Made by a program: the position numbers and the translations under genes | In this document: one piece after another, positions 26,815-34,872 of the stretch | Layout of the letters: each line of letters begins with the position of its first letter | Position numbering within the stretch: position 1 is the first letter of the stretch | From: Nocardioidaceae bacterium SCSIO 66511 | Lineage (GTDB): Bacteria > Actinomycetota > Actinomycetes > Propionibacteriales > Nocardioidaceae | DNA length: 64,000 nt | Reading direction: 5' to 3' | Assembly (NCBI GenBank): GCA_023100825.1 | Contig: CP095846.1 | Coordinates: 744,001 to 808,000 of the forward strand | Notes under the pieces: model-generated | The model's database searches: none | Told to the model about the DNA's origin: nothing | The model's input: the letters and a program-made list of their open reading frames with translations, nothing else

Positions 26815-27692
26815 GCTCCTTGCTTGTGGTACACGGCTTGGTTGCCGGCGTGGTCGTGGACGTGGAAACGGGAGCGCGGCGCACGGTCGAACACCTCGAC
26901 GCTCTGGCAGTACTTGGAGATGCGCACCACCGACAGGTTCGAACGTGCGGTCAGGTCCGTCACCCAGTACGGAACCCGCTCGTTCGCCTTCACCTCGACG
27001 ACACAGGTGCCCCGCGGCACGATGAACCGGTTCTCCGTGCCTGCGGCCGGATGGAAGTCTCGGTCGCGTCCCACGATGCGGTGGTCGATCGTCACTCGCA
27101 GCCCGAAATCGGCCTGCCGACCGATATATGCTTCGCGTCGATACCCCGTCGTCGCAATCGGTCGCAGGGATAGCGATCCGACGAGTCGGCCCACCTCGTG
27201 GACGAACGCCTGTTGTTCGGGGTGGTGTTCGACGGACACGTCGCCCGCGCACAGCCTGCGCGCATCCGCGAGCGGCAACCTGATCCGCCGCTTCTGAGTC
27301 ACCCGGTTGACCCGTTGCTTGATCTCAACGAATGCTGGCGCGGAGTCGTCGGCCTCCGACGCGTCGCCGTAGTGCCGCAGACGAAGCTTGCGTCGAAAGC
27401 GGATTCCCTCGATCTTCTCCCAATAGAACCGCAGATCGGTGGTGTCGTAATACACGCTGTACACGCCGTACGCTCCGTCGGCGCCGAAAGTGTCGGGCTC
27501 CATCCGTGCCGCCAGTTCCTCGCGCAACCTCGGCACATCCCGCTCTGGGATCAGGTACTTGATCTCGTAGCGATTGAACGAGCGAAACGCCCCACTCGCG
27601 CCGCGGACACCGAGGTCCGGCACCGCAACCGTTTCCGAAACGGCGCCATGCGCCGATAGCCGTCGTCTCAACACCAAACTGCGCTCCTCCAC
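26811..27692 (-). CDS. VTC-domain polyphosphate polymerase-like protein
   Basis: 293 residues, soluble. The VTC tunnel-fold domain begins at ~38: FRSFNRYEIKYLIPERDV, VYSVYYDTTDLRFYWEKIEGIRFRRKLRLRHYG (basic residues lining the tunnel), AFVEIKQRVNRVTQKRRI (the Lys of the phosphate tunnel and acidic metal ligand), and CVVEVKANERVPYWVTDL at the end. Yeast Vtc4 uses such a domain to make polyphosphate from ATP. Here no SPX domain exists. First gene of the VTC-DUF4956-CotH operon. GTG 27692 is the recorded start, but the true one could be ~30 codons later; the first ~35 residues look unstructured. Confidence 0.85.
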   Translation of the reverse strand: MEERSLVLRRRLSAHGAVSETVAVPDLGVRGASGAFRSFNRYEIKYLIPERDVPRLREELAARMEPDTFGADGAYGVYSVYYDTTDLRFYWEKIEGIRFRRKLRLRHYGDASEADDSAPAFVEIKQRVNRVTQKRRIRLPLADARRLCAGDVSVEHHPEQQAFVHEVGRLVGSLSLRPIATTGYRREAYIGRQADFGLRVTIDHRIVGRDRDFHPAAGTENRFIVPRGTCVVEVKANERVPYWVTDLTARSNLSVVRISKYCQSVEVFDRAPRSRFHVHDHAGNQAVYHKQGA

Positions 27693-27821
27693 ATCGATGG
27701 ACGACCGCGAGTCAACACACGAAGCCTTGGAGAAGCCTGTGGAACACCTGGCAGACAGATATTGAACAAACAGTTAACGGCCGCGCAGCCTGCGCGACGG
27801 CGGAAGGGTACGTACCGAGCT

Positions 27822-27862
27822 CCGGTGGAGCCGGGCGACGGCTGGTCGTCCGGCTCCACCGG
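27822..27862 (-). terminator. Strong hairpin downstream of the HAD pseudogene
   Basis: CCGGTGGAGCCGG pairs perfectly with CCGGCTCCACCGG (13 bp) over a 15-nt loop, 12 nt after the stop of the minus-strand HAD frame. It isolates that gene from the VTC operon, whose AT-richer promoter region (TTAACTGTTTGTTCAATAT on the minus strand, about 27762-27780) follows. Confidence 0.8.
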
Positions 27863-27874
27863 TCGCGTACGAGG

Positions 27875-28520
27875 CTAAGCCGAGATCTCGGCCTTCAGGA
27901 TGTTCGCGAGCTCAGCCATATCGGAGACGGTGACGTCCGGCACGTAGCGGTCGTTGCCGAACGGGCGCTTGCGCCGGTCGATGAATGCTGACCGGAGTCC
28001 GGCGGCCTTCGCGCCAATGCAGTCGAAGGCGTGGTTGGCGACGAAGAGGACCTCGCCTCGGGCGAGCCCGATGAGCGATGTCGCCGTGTGGTACGTCGTC
28101 TGGTGCGGTTTGAACGAGTCGGCTTCGGCGACGGACATGACGCGGTCCCACAGGTGTTCGGTTCCGGAGTGCGGAACCCCGGCGGCGAGCATGTCGGGGT
28201 CGCCGTTGGACAGGATGAACAGCTTGAGGCCATGGCTCTTCAGCTCGCTGAGAGCCTGGACGACTTCGGGAAACGGATCGAGCCTGGTGATCTCGTTGAC
28301 GAGTTCGCTGACCTCGTCGTCGGTGTGCTCGATGCCTGCACACGTTCGAGGGTGTAGTCGACGGCCTCGAACCCGATCCGGCGGTACGGCGTGTGGTCGC
28401 GGTGGAGGAGCGCGTCGATCATGGAGTTCTCGAAGTGCGTACGCCGCCACCAGGTGACAAGGCGCCGGCGGGTTCTTGTCGTACCCCTTGCGCTCCAGGT
28501 ACGGAGCGATGGTGTTGCCA
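27875..28520 (-). pseudogene. HAD-superfamily (haloacid dehalogenase type II-like) remnant
   Basis: The C-terminal ~130 residues are good type II HAD sequence: FILSNGDPDMLAAGVP, the Lys motif SFKPHQTTYHTA and VLFVANHAFDCIGAKAAGLRSAFIDR. The N-terminal catalytic Asp motif (DxxxT/V) is missing. Upstream sequence is split between two frames: about 28480-28520 in the C-terminal frame (..APYLERKGYDKN), about 28345-28475 in another frame (WWRRTHFENSMIDALLH..YTLER), then back. The second shift looks like a duplicated GT (CGTGTGCAGG), the first like a lost CG; they compensate, leaving an open but garbled frame. The gene stops making sense at ~28520, where another gene remnant begins. Confidence 0.75.
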
Positions 28521-28821
28521 TCGGGGCTGTGGTCTCCGCATTTGGATCCACGACAGCACTGCTCGGTGTCGTTGTCCCCCTCGCGACGCCCTTCCTGCTC
28601 ACCGACCAGATCGGCGTCACCGCATTCATCATCGCGCTCGCCGTATCCAGCTCCGTCGTCGACTGCAGTCCGCTATCGACCATGGGCGCCCTCGCCGTGG
28701 CAACACCGAGGAAGACAAGCGCACGCGTGTGTTCTCCGGGCTCATGCGCTGGGGCCTGACCCTCATCGTGATCGCTCCCACGGTCACGTTCGTGGCACTC
28801 GTACTTCCGTCCGCTGCCTGA
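28514..28821 (+). pseudogene. C-terminal remnant of an SLC13/MatC-like transporter
   Basis: VAIGAVVSAFGSTTALLGVVVPLATPFLL, AFIIALAVSSSVVDCSPLST and MGALAVA (28514 to ~28700) continue, after a single-base loss near 28701, in the next frame as NTEEDKRTRVFSGLMRWG and LTLIVIAPTVTFVALVLPSAA up to TGA 28821. This is the last ~100 residues of an anion/dicarboxylate permease related to MatC or SLC13; family assignment is by pattern memory only. The 5' three quarters are absent, replaced by the HAD remnant. Confidence 0.6.
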
Positions 28822-28931
28822 CTGCCATCCAGGCGGATAGCGGCCCGTTCGTACAGAGTTCGCGGACTTGTAGGTGCTGTGCGTGCGCGCCAACACCCAA
28901 AAGTCCGCGAACTCCGTGCGGCAGTTGCCAG

Positions 28932-29004
28932 TGGGCCCCGTGGGACTCGAACCCACAACCCGCGGATTAAAAGTCCGCTGCTCTGCCAATTGAGCTAGAG
29001 GCCC
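28932..29004 (-). tRNA. tRNA-Lys (anticodon TTT)
   Basis: 73-nt tRNA on the minus strand. Acceptor GGGCCTC pairs with GGGGCCC (one T-G pair), discriminator A, no encoded CCA. The D arm is GCTCAATTGGCAGAGC, the anticodon stem GCGGA/TCCGC with loop CTTTTAA, and the T arm GTGGG-TTCGAGT-CCCAC. The decayed genes just beside it make the 3' half of this tRNA a possible old integration site, but no integrase or duplicated 3' end was found. Confidence 0.96.
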
Positions 29005-29163
29005 TGCTGATGCTGCGGCGAATATCGTCTCAGGTCGCGCCGGAGCCGCGCTCCCGACCCGGCGTAAAGGCGATGTGACACGTTCCCTGCGCTGGTCGAG
29101 GCAACCTTCCGGGGGAGATCGCCGTTAATAGGGATGGACCAGTTCTCGACCCTAGGTGGACTC

Positions 29164-29823
29164 ATGCCGGTACGTCGTGCGGTGTGCGCGATGGCTGTTG
29201 CCGTGCTGCTGGGCGGGTGCGTCGCAGGCTCCGGCTTCGCGTACTCCGGAGACGACGGTGAGAAGGACGGTAAGCCCACCTGGAAGCACAAGGGCGACGG
29301 AACCAGCGGCACGGCTACCGCCGACCGGATCGCGCTCGACGAGCTGGGCGACGCCAGGCACGGTGTCGACATCCAGTCACTCGCGGTGTTCAACCGGACC
29401 GACCTCGACTTCGTCGGGCTGACCATCTCGGGCCGCGACTTTCATCGCAACCAGGCGCGTGCGGTCCAGGTCTTCCTGGAGACGAAGGCCAAGAGGTCGG
29501 GGCCCGACTACCGACTCGTCGCGTTCAACGAGAAGCCGCGTGCCAACGCTCCGCGGGTACGCCTTTACCGAGTCGGCGGGTGGGCCGCAAACACGGCCAA
29601 GCGGGTCTCCTGCGACCGCGTCCGGGTGCAGTTCGACATCGAGCAGGTGAGTCAGATCCGCATCGCCGTCCCGCGCGAGTGCCTCGGTGGGGTACGCGGA
29701 TCTCTGCGCGCGAATGCGACCGTGTGGCACCAGAAGGCCCCGGAATGGAAGACGCAGCCGGGCCAGGGCAGCGGTGTCGACGTCATCCCCGAAGAGCGCG
29801 AGCTCACGCCCGACACGCGCTGA
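29164..29823 (+). CDS. Putative lipoprotein of unknown function
   Basis: 219 residues starting at ATG 29164 (an in-frame ATG 10 codons upstream gives a worse signal peptide). MPVRRAVCAMAVAVLLGGCVAG is a lipoprotein signal with lipobox LLGGC (C19). After a Lys/Gly/Asp linker the mature part reads as a single beta-rich domain (HGVDIQSLAVFNRTDLDFVGLTISG.., RVSCDRVRVQFDIEQVSQIRIAVPRECLGG) with two cysteines that could pair. It ends in a Glu-rich tail. I do not recognise a family. Likely lies on the outer face of the membrane. Confidence 0.75.
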   Translation: MPVRRAVCAMAVAVLLGGCVAGSGFAYSGDDGEKDGKPTWKHKGDGTSGTATADRIALDELGDARHGVDIQSLAVFNRTDLDFVGLTISGRDFHRNQARAVQVFLETKAKRSGPDYRLVAFNEKPRANAPRVRLYRVGGWAANTAKRVSCDRVRVQFDIEQVSQIRIAVPRECLGGVRGSLRANATVWHQKAPEWKTQPGQGSGVDVIPEERELTPDTR

Positions 29824-29977
29824 CCCGAGTCTCGGGACGTGCCGAGATCCGATGTCTCGCGAGCGATGTGGCCTGCGACACGTTCGTCCGGTCGTCGGCA
29901 GCAAATCCGAGACTCCGCACACTACGCCCGCGTAGGCTAGAGCCACTGGAAAGCGCCACGAAGAGGTGTCCGTGCAC

Positions 29978-30121
29978 ATGTCAGAGCCACTCGACGTGCG
30001 CCTGCGCGATGAGCAGGCACTCGACGAGATCGAGATGACGAGCGATCTCATGATCGCCGCGTCCGAGCACGACGGACCCCTGACGCAGCCGCAGGTCGAC
30101 CAGATTCTGGGCCTCGGCTGA
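29978..30121 (+). CDS. Small conserved-looking protein (47 residues)
   Basis: ATG 29978 to TGA 30121: MSEPLDVRLRDEQALDEIEM begins it, and it ends DQILGLG. GAAGAGGTG lies ~12 nt upstream, and GTG 29972 is an alternative start. Third positions are mostly G/C and the helical, acidic sequence with LMIAASE and PLTQPQVDQILG looks like a genuine small actinobacterial protein. No function known. It precedes the DUF47-pit operon by 107 nt on the same strand. Confidence 0.65.
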   Translation: MSEPLDVRLRDEQALDEIEMTSDLMIAASEHDGPLTQPQVDQILGLG

Positions 30122-30228
30122 CCGTCGAACGACGTACCCCGGGTCACATGGGCGGACCATTTTGACGCCCGAGTAGCGACTGCGCATAGCATGGTCGCGG
30201 CCAACGCCCATCTCGACGGGAGAATCTC

Positions 30229-30846
30229 GTGCGGCTCAAGCTCCGCCCCACCGAGGATACGTTTTACGACCTGTTCACCGAATCCGCCACGCATCTGGTG
30301 AACGGCGCCCGTCTGCTCGCGGCGATGCTCGACGTCGAGAGCGATCGGCCCGCCATCGCCGAGCAGATGCGAGAGGCCGAGCACCAGGCGGATGAGACGA
30401 CCCACGCGATCGTACGAAGGGTCAACAGCACCTTCGTGACCCCGTTCGACCGCGAGGACATCTATCGGCTCGCCGGCATCCTCGATGACGTCATGGACTT
30501 CATGGAGGAGGCCGTCGACCTGATCGGGCTCTACGAGATCGGCGAGCTTCCCGCCGAGTTCGCGACCCAGGTCGAGGTCCTCCAACGCGCCGCGGAGCTC
30601 ACCGCAGAGGCGATGCCGCGACTGCGCACCATGAAGGACCTCGAGGAGTACTGGATCGAGATCAACCGGCTCGAGAACCAAGGCGACCGAAGCTATCGGC
30701 GCATCGTCGCCAAGCTGTTCAGCGGTAAGTACAAGGCCCTCGAGGTGCTCAAGCTCAAGGATGTCGTCGACGCCCTCGAACACGCGATGGATGCGCTCGA
30801 GACCGTGGCGAACACGATCGAGCAGATCGCCGTCAAGGAGAGCTGA
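30229..30846 (+). CDS. DUF47 (PhoU-like) phosphate transport accessory protein
   Basis: 205 residues, all-helical, PhoU-related. The family signature is seen in FYDLFTESATHLVNGARLL, the metal-ligand helices EAEHQADETTHAIVRRVNSTFVTPFDREDIYRLAGILDDVMDFMEEAVDLI, and EINRLENQGDRSYRRIVAKLF. Members accompany Pit transporters and are thought to modulate them. GTG start with GGGAGA. Followed after 2 nt by the Pit gene, so translationally coupled. Confidence 0.92.
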   Translation: MRLKLRPTEDTFYDLFTESATHLVNGARLLAAMLDVESDRPAIAEQMREAEHQADETTHAIVRRVNSTFVTPFDREDIYRLAGILDDVMDFMEEAVDLIGLYEIGELPAEFATQVEVLQRAAELTAEAMPRLRTMKDLEEYWIEINRLENQGDRSYRRIVAKLFSGKYKALEVLKLKDVVDALEHAMDALETVANTIEQIAVKES

Positions 30847-30848
30847 GG

Positions 30849-31859
30849 GTGGACGTCACCCTCGCGTTGGTGATCGCGGTTGTCGTCGTCGCCCTGGTGT
30901 TCGACTACACCAACGGGTTCCACGACGCGGCCAACGCAATCGCCACCTCGGTTTCCACCCGCGCACTGACACCGCGGATCGCGCTCGCGATGGCGGCGGT
31001 CATGAACTTCATCGGCGCTTTCCTCGGTACGGAGGTCGCCGACACCATCGGCAGCATCATCGCCGAAGGGGTGCACGGTGAGGGTGCACATGGTCTGACG
31101 ATCGTGCTCGGCGCACTTGTGGGCGCGATCGTCTGGAACCTCATCACCTGGTACTTCGGCATCCCCTCGTCGTCCTCGCACGCGCTGATCGGCGGCCTGG
31201 TGGGGGCGGGCGTCGCATCGGCGAGCGCGGTCAAATGGGAAGCCCTGATCGACAAGGTGCTCATCCCGATGATCGTGTCGCCGGTCGTCGGTTTCGGCGG
31301 GTCGTTCATGCTGATGATCGCGATCCTGTGGATCTTCCGCCGTTCGAGCCCCTGGCGCGTCGGTCGCGGGTTTCGCTTCGCTCAAACCGTCTCGGCGGCG
31401 GCGATGGCGCTCGGGCACGGCCTCCAGGACGCCCAGAAGACGATGGGCGTGATCTTCCTGGCCCTGCTCGCGAGCGGTCATTACAGCCAGGAGGACGGCA
31501 TCCCGCTGTGGGTCAAGGTTGCGGCCGCGACCGCCATCTCTCTCGGTACGTACTCAGGAGGCTGGCGCATCATGCGTACGCTCGGCCGCCGGATCATCGA
31601 CCTCGACCCGGCGCGTGGTTTCGCATCCGAGACGGTCGCCTCGATGGTCTTGTACGTGATGGCGATGGGCCTCGGCGCACCGGTTTCGACCACGCACACG
31701 ATCACCTCGTCGGTCATGGGCGCCGGCGCCACCAAACGGTTCAGTGCCGTTCGTTGGGGTGTTGCCCGCAGCATCGTGGTGGCCTGGGTGGTCACGATCC
31801 CTGCCGCGGCGTTCGTGGCTGCGATCGTCTACTGGATCTGCGCGCTCTTCTTGCCCTAG
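30849..31859 (+). CDS. pitA: Low-affinity inorganic phosphate transporter (Pit family)
   Basis: 336-residue membrane protein with about ten helices. Both halves carry the PiT signature: FDYTNGFHDAANAIATSVSTRALTPR near the N-terminus and the second repeat LGHGLQDAQKTMGVIFLALL / APVSTTHTITSSVMGAGATKRF. Transports metal-phosphate with H+ symport, without ATP. Operon partner is the DUF47 protein. It faces the convergent pst operon, so the locus carries both low- and high-affinity phosphate uptake. No PHO box was found before this operon. Confidence 0.94.
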   Translation: MDVTLALVIAVVVVALVFDYTNGFHDAANAIATSVSTRALTPRIALAMAAVMNFIGAFLGTEVADTIGSIIAEGVHGEGAHGLTIVLGALVGAIVWNLITWYFGIPSSSSHALIGGLVGAGVASASAVKWEALIDKVLIPMIVSPVVGFGGSFMLMIAILWIFRRSSPWRVGRGFRFAQTVSAAAMALGHGLQDAQKTMGVIFLALLASGHYSQEDGIPLWVKVAAATAISLGTYSGGWRIMRTLGRRIIDLDPARGFASETVASMVLYVMAMGLGAPVSTTHTITSSVMGAGATKRFSAVRWGVARSIVVAWVVTIPAAAFVAAIVYWICALFLP

Positions 31860-31901
31860 CAGCATCGACCGGCTCCTGCCCTAGCCGCATCGACCTGCTC
31901 G
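31852..31901 (+). repeat. Tandem duplication of 25 bp at the pitA stop codon
   Basis: Two adjacent 25-nt units (TGCCCTAGCAGCATCGACC.. and TGCCCTAGCCGCATCGACC..), 22 of 25 identical. The pitA stop codon TAG lies in the first unit, and the copy repeats it. It fills the short gap to pstB and may have arisen by slippage. Confidence 0.7.
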
Positions 31902-31907
31902 GGCAGA

Positions 31908-32687
31908 TCAGCCGAAGCGGCCCTGGATGTACGCCTCTGTCGCCTTCTCCTCCGGGTTGGAGAAGATCGTCGACGTCGCGCCGTACTCGACCAACCGGCC
32001 CGGCTTGCCGACCGATGCCAGGTTGAAGAAGGCCGTGTCGTCGCTGACCCGGGCAGCCTGCTGCATGTTGTGGGTCACGATCACGATCGTGTAGCTCTCC
32101 TTGAGCTCGTGTACGAGGTCCTCGATCGCGCTGGTCGAGATCGGGTCGAGCGCCGAGCACGGCTCGTCCATCAGCAGCACCTGTGGCTCGACGGCGACGG
32201 CGCGGGCGATGCAGAGGCGCTGCTGTTGCCCACCGGAGAGACCCGATCCGGGCCGGTTGAGGCGGTCCTTGACCTCGTTCCACAGGTTCGCGCTCTTCAA
32301 CGAACGCTCGACGACCGCATCCGCGTCGCTCTTCTTGATCCGCTTGGCGTTCAGCTTGAAGCCTGCGAGCACGTTGTCGTAGATCGACATCGTCGGGAAC
32401 GGGTTCGGCCGCTGGAAGACCATGCCGATCTGGCTGCGTACGACCACCGGATCGACGTCCGGACCGTATAGGTCCTGTCCGTCGATGACGACCTTGCCGT
32501 CGACGCGCGCGCCCGGGATCACCTCGTGCATCCGGTTCAGCGAACGCAGGAAGGTCGACTTGCCGCAGCCGGAGGGTCCGATGAACGCGGTCACAGAGCG
32601 CGCCGGGATGCTGATGGTGACGCCTTCGACGGCGAGGAAGTCGCCGTAGTAGATGTCCAGGTCGGAGACGTCGATGCTCTTAGCCAC
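31908..32687 (-). CDS. pstB: Phosphate ABC transporter ATP-binding protein
   Basis: 259 residues, normal PstB length. Walker [23 protein letters not shown]-loop [17 protein letters not shown], signature [16 protein letters not shown], Walker [17 protein letters not shown] and the H-loop [21 protein letters not shown] are all intact. Energises high-affinity phosphate import with PstS, PstC and PstA. Last gene of the operon; 42 nt after pstA. Confidence 0.97.
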   Translation of the reverse strand: MAKSIDVSDLDIYYGDFLAVEGVTISIPARSVTAFIGPSGCGKSTFLRSLNRMHEVIPGARVDGKVVIDGQDLYGPDVDPVVVRSQIGMVFQRPNPFPTMSIYDNVLAGFKLNAKRIKKSDADAVVERSLKSANLWNEVKDRLNRPGSGLSGGQQQRLCIARAVAVEPQVLLMDEPCSALDPISTSAIEDLVHELKESYTIVIVTHNMQQAARVSDDTAFFNLASVGKPGRLVEYGATSTIFSNPEEKATEAYIQGRFG

Positions 32688-32729
32688 GGTCAGTCCTTGC
32701 TCGGTTGGGTGGGGGTGTCGTCGTCGAGG

Positions 32730-33818
32730 TCACTTCTCCCCCTTGGGCGAGAAGAGGTAAGACACCACACGGGCGATCAGGTTCAGCAGCATCACGATGA
32801 TCATCAGCACCAGCGCGGCGCCCCATGCGCGTTCGGTGGAGAGCTCGGGGTTCATTCCCGGCGAGCTCACCTCTGAGTACGCGAAGACCGGGAGCGTCAT
32901 CATGTTGCCGTCGAACAAGTTGAAGTTCGTCGACGTGGTCGATCCCGCGATCAGCAGCAGAGGTGCCGTCTCACCGATGATGCGGGCGATGGCCAGGGTG
33001 ATGCCGGTGACGATGCCGGCCAGCGATGTCGGGATCACGACCCGTACGATCGTGCGCCACTTCGGTACGCCGAGGGCGTACGACGCCTCGCGCAGCTCGT
33101 TCGGGACCAGCTTCAGCATCTCTTCGCACGAACGTACGACCACCGGGATCATCAGCACCGACAGCGCGACCGAGCCGCCGATGCCGAGTCGGATGCCCGG
33201 CTCGAACAGCGCGACGAACAGCGAGTACGCGAACAGGCCCGCCACGATCGACGGGATGCCGGTCATCACGTCGACCAGGAAGCGGATCCAGTGTCCGAGG
33301 CGGTTGTCCTTGGCGTACTCGACGAGGTAGATCGCGGTGAACAGGCCGATCGGAACCGAGATGACGGTCGCGCCGGCGGTGATCAGCAAGGTGCCGATCA
33401 GGGCGTGGTAAATGCCGCCCTGCTCCTCCCCGATCACGTTACGCATCGAGTACGTGAGGAACTCGGCGCTCAAGGCGCCGGCACCCTCCGCGATCACCTT
33501 CACGATGATCGAGACGAGGGGTACGAGCGCGAGCGCGAACGCCGTCAGGACGCCGACGGTCACCAGCCGGTCGGTCGCCTTGCGGGTGCCTTCGATGGTC
33601 AGCGACCATACCGGGTACGCGACCGCGCACACCAGCCAGGCGACGACGACCGAGCCGACGAGCGGCATGCCGATGACGAAGTACAGGACTGCCGCCAGCG
33701 CGACCAGTCCGCCGAAGACGGCGTACCCGGCCCAATGGGGCAGTTTCGGCTGGCGCAGCGAGGGGTCCGGCGGCGTGACCGGCGTGCCGGGGCGCTCGGG
33801 TGCGGTCGTGACGCTCAT
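32730..33818 (-). CDS. pstA: Phosphate ABC transporter permease
   Basis: 362 residues. An extra N-terminal part (Pro-rich start and three helices to ~115) precedes the standard permease domain. LLITAGATVISVPIGLFTAIYLVEY starts the domain and the EAA loop is VRSCEEMLKLVPNELREASYALGVPKWRTIVRVVIP. Start ATG 33818 shares a base with the pstC stop; the long open frame upstream is complement of pstC and not used. Confidence 0.95.
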   Translation of the reverse strand: MSVTTAPERPGTPVTPPDPSLRQPKLPHWAGYAVFGGLVALAAVLYFVIGMPLVGSVVVAWLVCAVAYPVWSLTIEGTRKATDRLVTVGVLTAFALALVPLVSIIVKVIAEGAGALSAEFLTYSMRNVIGEEQGGIYHALIGTLLITAGATVISVPIGLFTAIYLVEYAKDNRLGHWIRFLVDVMTGIPSIVAGLFAYSLFVALFEPGIRLGIGGSVALSVLMIPVVVRSCEEMLKLVPNELREASYALGVPKWRTIVRVVIPTSLAGIVTGITLAIARIIGETAPLLLIAGSTTSTNFNLFDGNMMTLPVFAYSEVSSPGMNPELSTERAWGAALVLMIIVMLLNLIARVVSYLFSPKGEK

Positions 33819-34786
33819 CAGTTGGCTCCGGAGAAGTCCTTGCGGCGATCCACGATCGCGCGGGCGGCGAAGTTGACCAGGAAGGTGATCACGAACAGCA
33901 CCAGGCCGCTGGCGATGAGCACGTTCACGTTGAGACCCGAGCTCTCCTTGATGCCGTGCGCGATGTTCGCGGGGATCGTCGACGGGTTCGTCGTGGTGAG
34001 GAGCCGTACGGTGACTACCCCGCTCGTGGACAGCACCATCGCAACGGCCATCGTCTCGCCGAGCGCGCGGCCGAGGCCCAGCATGACAGCGCCGACGATG
34101 CCGGAGCGGGCGTACGGGAAGACCGTCATCCGGATCATTTCCCAGCGGGTCGCGCCGAGTGCGAGCGCCGCCTCCTCGTGCAGGCGCGGTGTCTGCAGGA
34201 AGATCTCGCGGCAGATCGCGGTGATGATCGGGAGGATCATGATCGCGAGTACGAGCGACGCGGTCATGATGGTGCGGCCGGTGGTGCTGAAGGCGTACGC
34301 CTGCCCGGCCGGGTTGGTGTCGAAGAACGGGATGAATCCCAGGTTGTCGGCGAGCCAGCGGTAGATCGGCACCAGCTCTCCGGACAGGAAGGCGATGCCC
34401 CAGAGGCCGTACACGACGCTGGGGACGGCCGCGAGCAGGTCGACGACGTAGCCGACCAGCTGGCCGATGCGGCGTGGCGCGTAGTGCGAGATGAAAAGTG
34501 CGACGGCGATCGCGAGCGGGGTTGCGATCAGCAGTGCGATCGCGGCCGCGAAGAGGGTGCCGTAGACGAGCGGCCAGACGTACGACCAGAAGCCCGCGCC
34601 GTCCAGGATCGGCGCTTCTTCCGCGGTCGCGCTGATGCCGGGAATCGCCTCGACGGTCAGGAAGATCGCAACGCTGGCGAGCGTGATCAGGATGAGTGCG
34701 CCGGCCGCGAACGAGATGCCGGAGAAGATCCGGTCGCCACGCCGGCGTACGGGTCGCGGCGCCTCGCGGGTGCTGGCTGTCGTCAC
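33818..34786 (-). CDS. pstC: Phosphate ABC transporter permease
   Basis: 322 residues, six helices. AIALLIATPLAIAVALFISHYAPRR, AAVPSVVYGLWGIAFL and the EAA-like loop RLHEEAALALGATRWEMIRMTVFPYA are typical of PstC. Forms the channel with PstA. Separated from pstS by 86 nt that contain a very stable hairpin, which probably lowers expression of the permease genes relative to pstS. Confidence 0.96.
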   Translation of the reverse strand: MTTASTREAPRPVRRRGDRIFSGISFAAGALILITLASVAIFLTVEAIPGISATAEEAPILDGAGFWSYVWPLVYGTLFAAAIALLIATPLAIAVALFISHYAPRRIGQLVGYVVDLLAAVPSVVYGLWGIAFLSGELVPIYRWLADNLGFIPFFDTNPAGQAYAFSTTGRTIMTASLVLAIMILPIITAICREIFLQTPRLHEEAALALGATRWEMIRMTVFPYARSGIVGAVMLGLGRALGETMAVAMVLSTSGVVTVRLLTTTNPSTIPANIAHGIKESSGLNVNVLIASGLVLFVITFLVNFAARAIVDRRKDFSGAN

Positions 34787-34826
34787 GTTCTCGGCTCCTG
34801 GTCGTGCGAGTGGCAGTACATGAGTC

Positions 34827-34867
34827 GGTGGCCGCCTCTCCTCCCCCGAGGAGGAGAGACGGCCACC
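34827..34867 (-). terminator. Long hairpin between pstS and pstC (attenuator)
   Basis: Two 17-nt arms starting GGTGGCCG and GAGGAGAG pair with one C/A mismatch around a 7-nt loop, 6 nt after the pstS stop. Such intercistronic structures commonly stabilise the 5' mRNA or partly terminate transcription so that binding protein exceeds transporter. Confidence 0.75.
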
Positions 34868-34872
34868 AGTGA

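Noticed and set aside
28932-29004. Integrated element at the tRNA gene
   Set aside because: No integrase, excisionase or duplicated 3' tRNA end was seen; only decayed fragments remain.
30122-30228. PHO box before DUF47-pitA
   Set aside because: No GTTCACC-type direct repeat in either orientation in this region.
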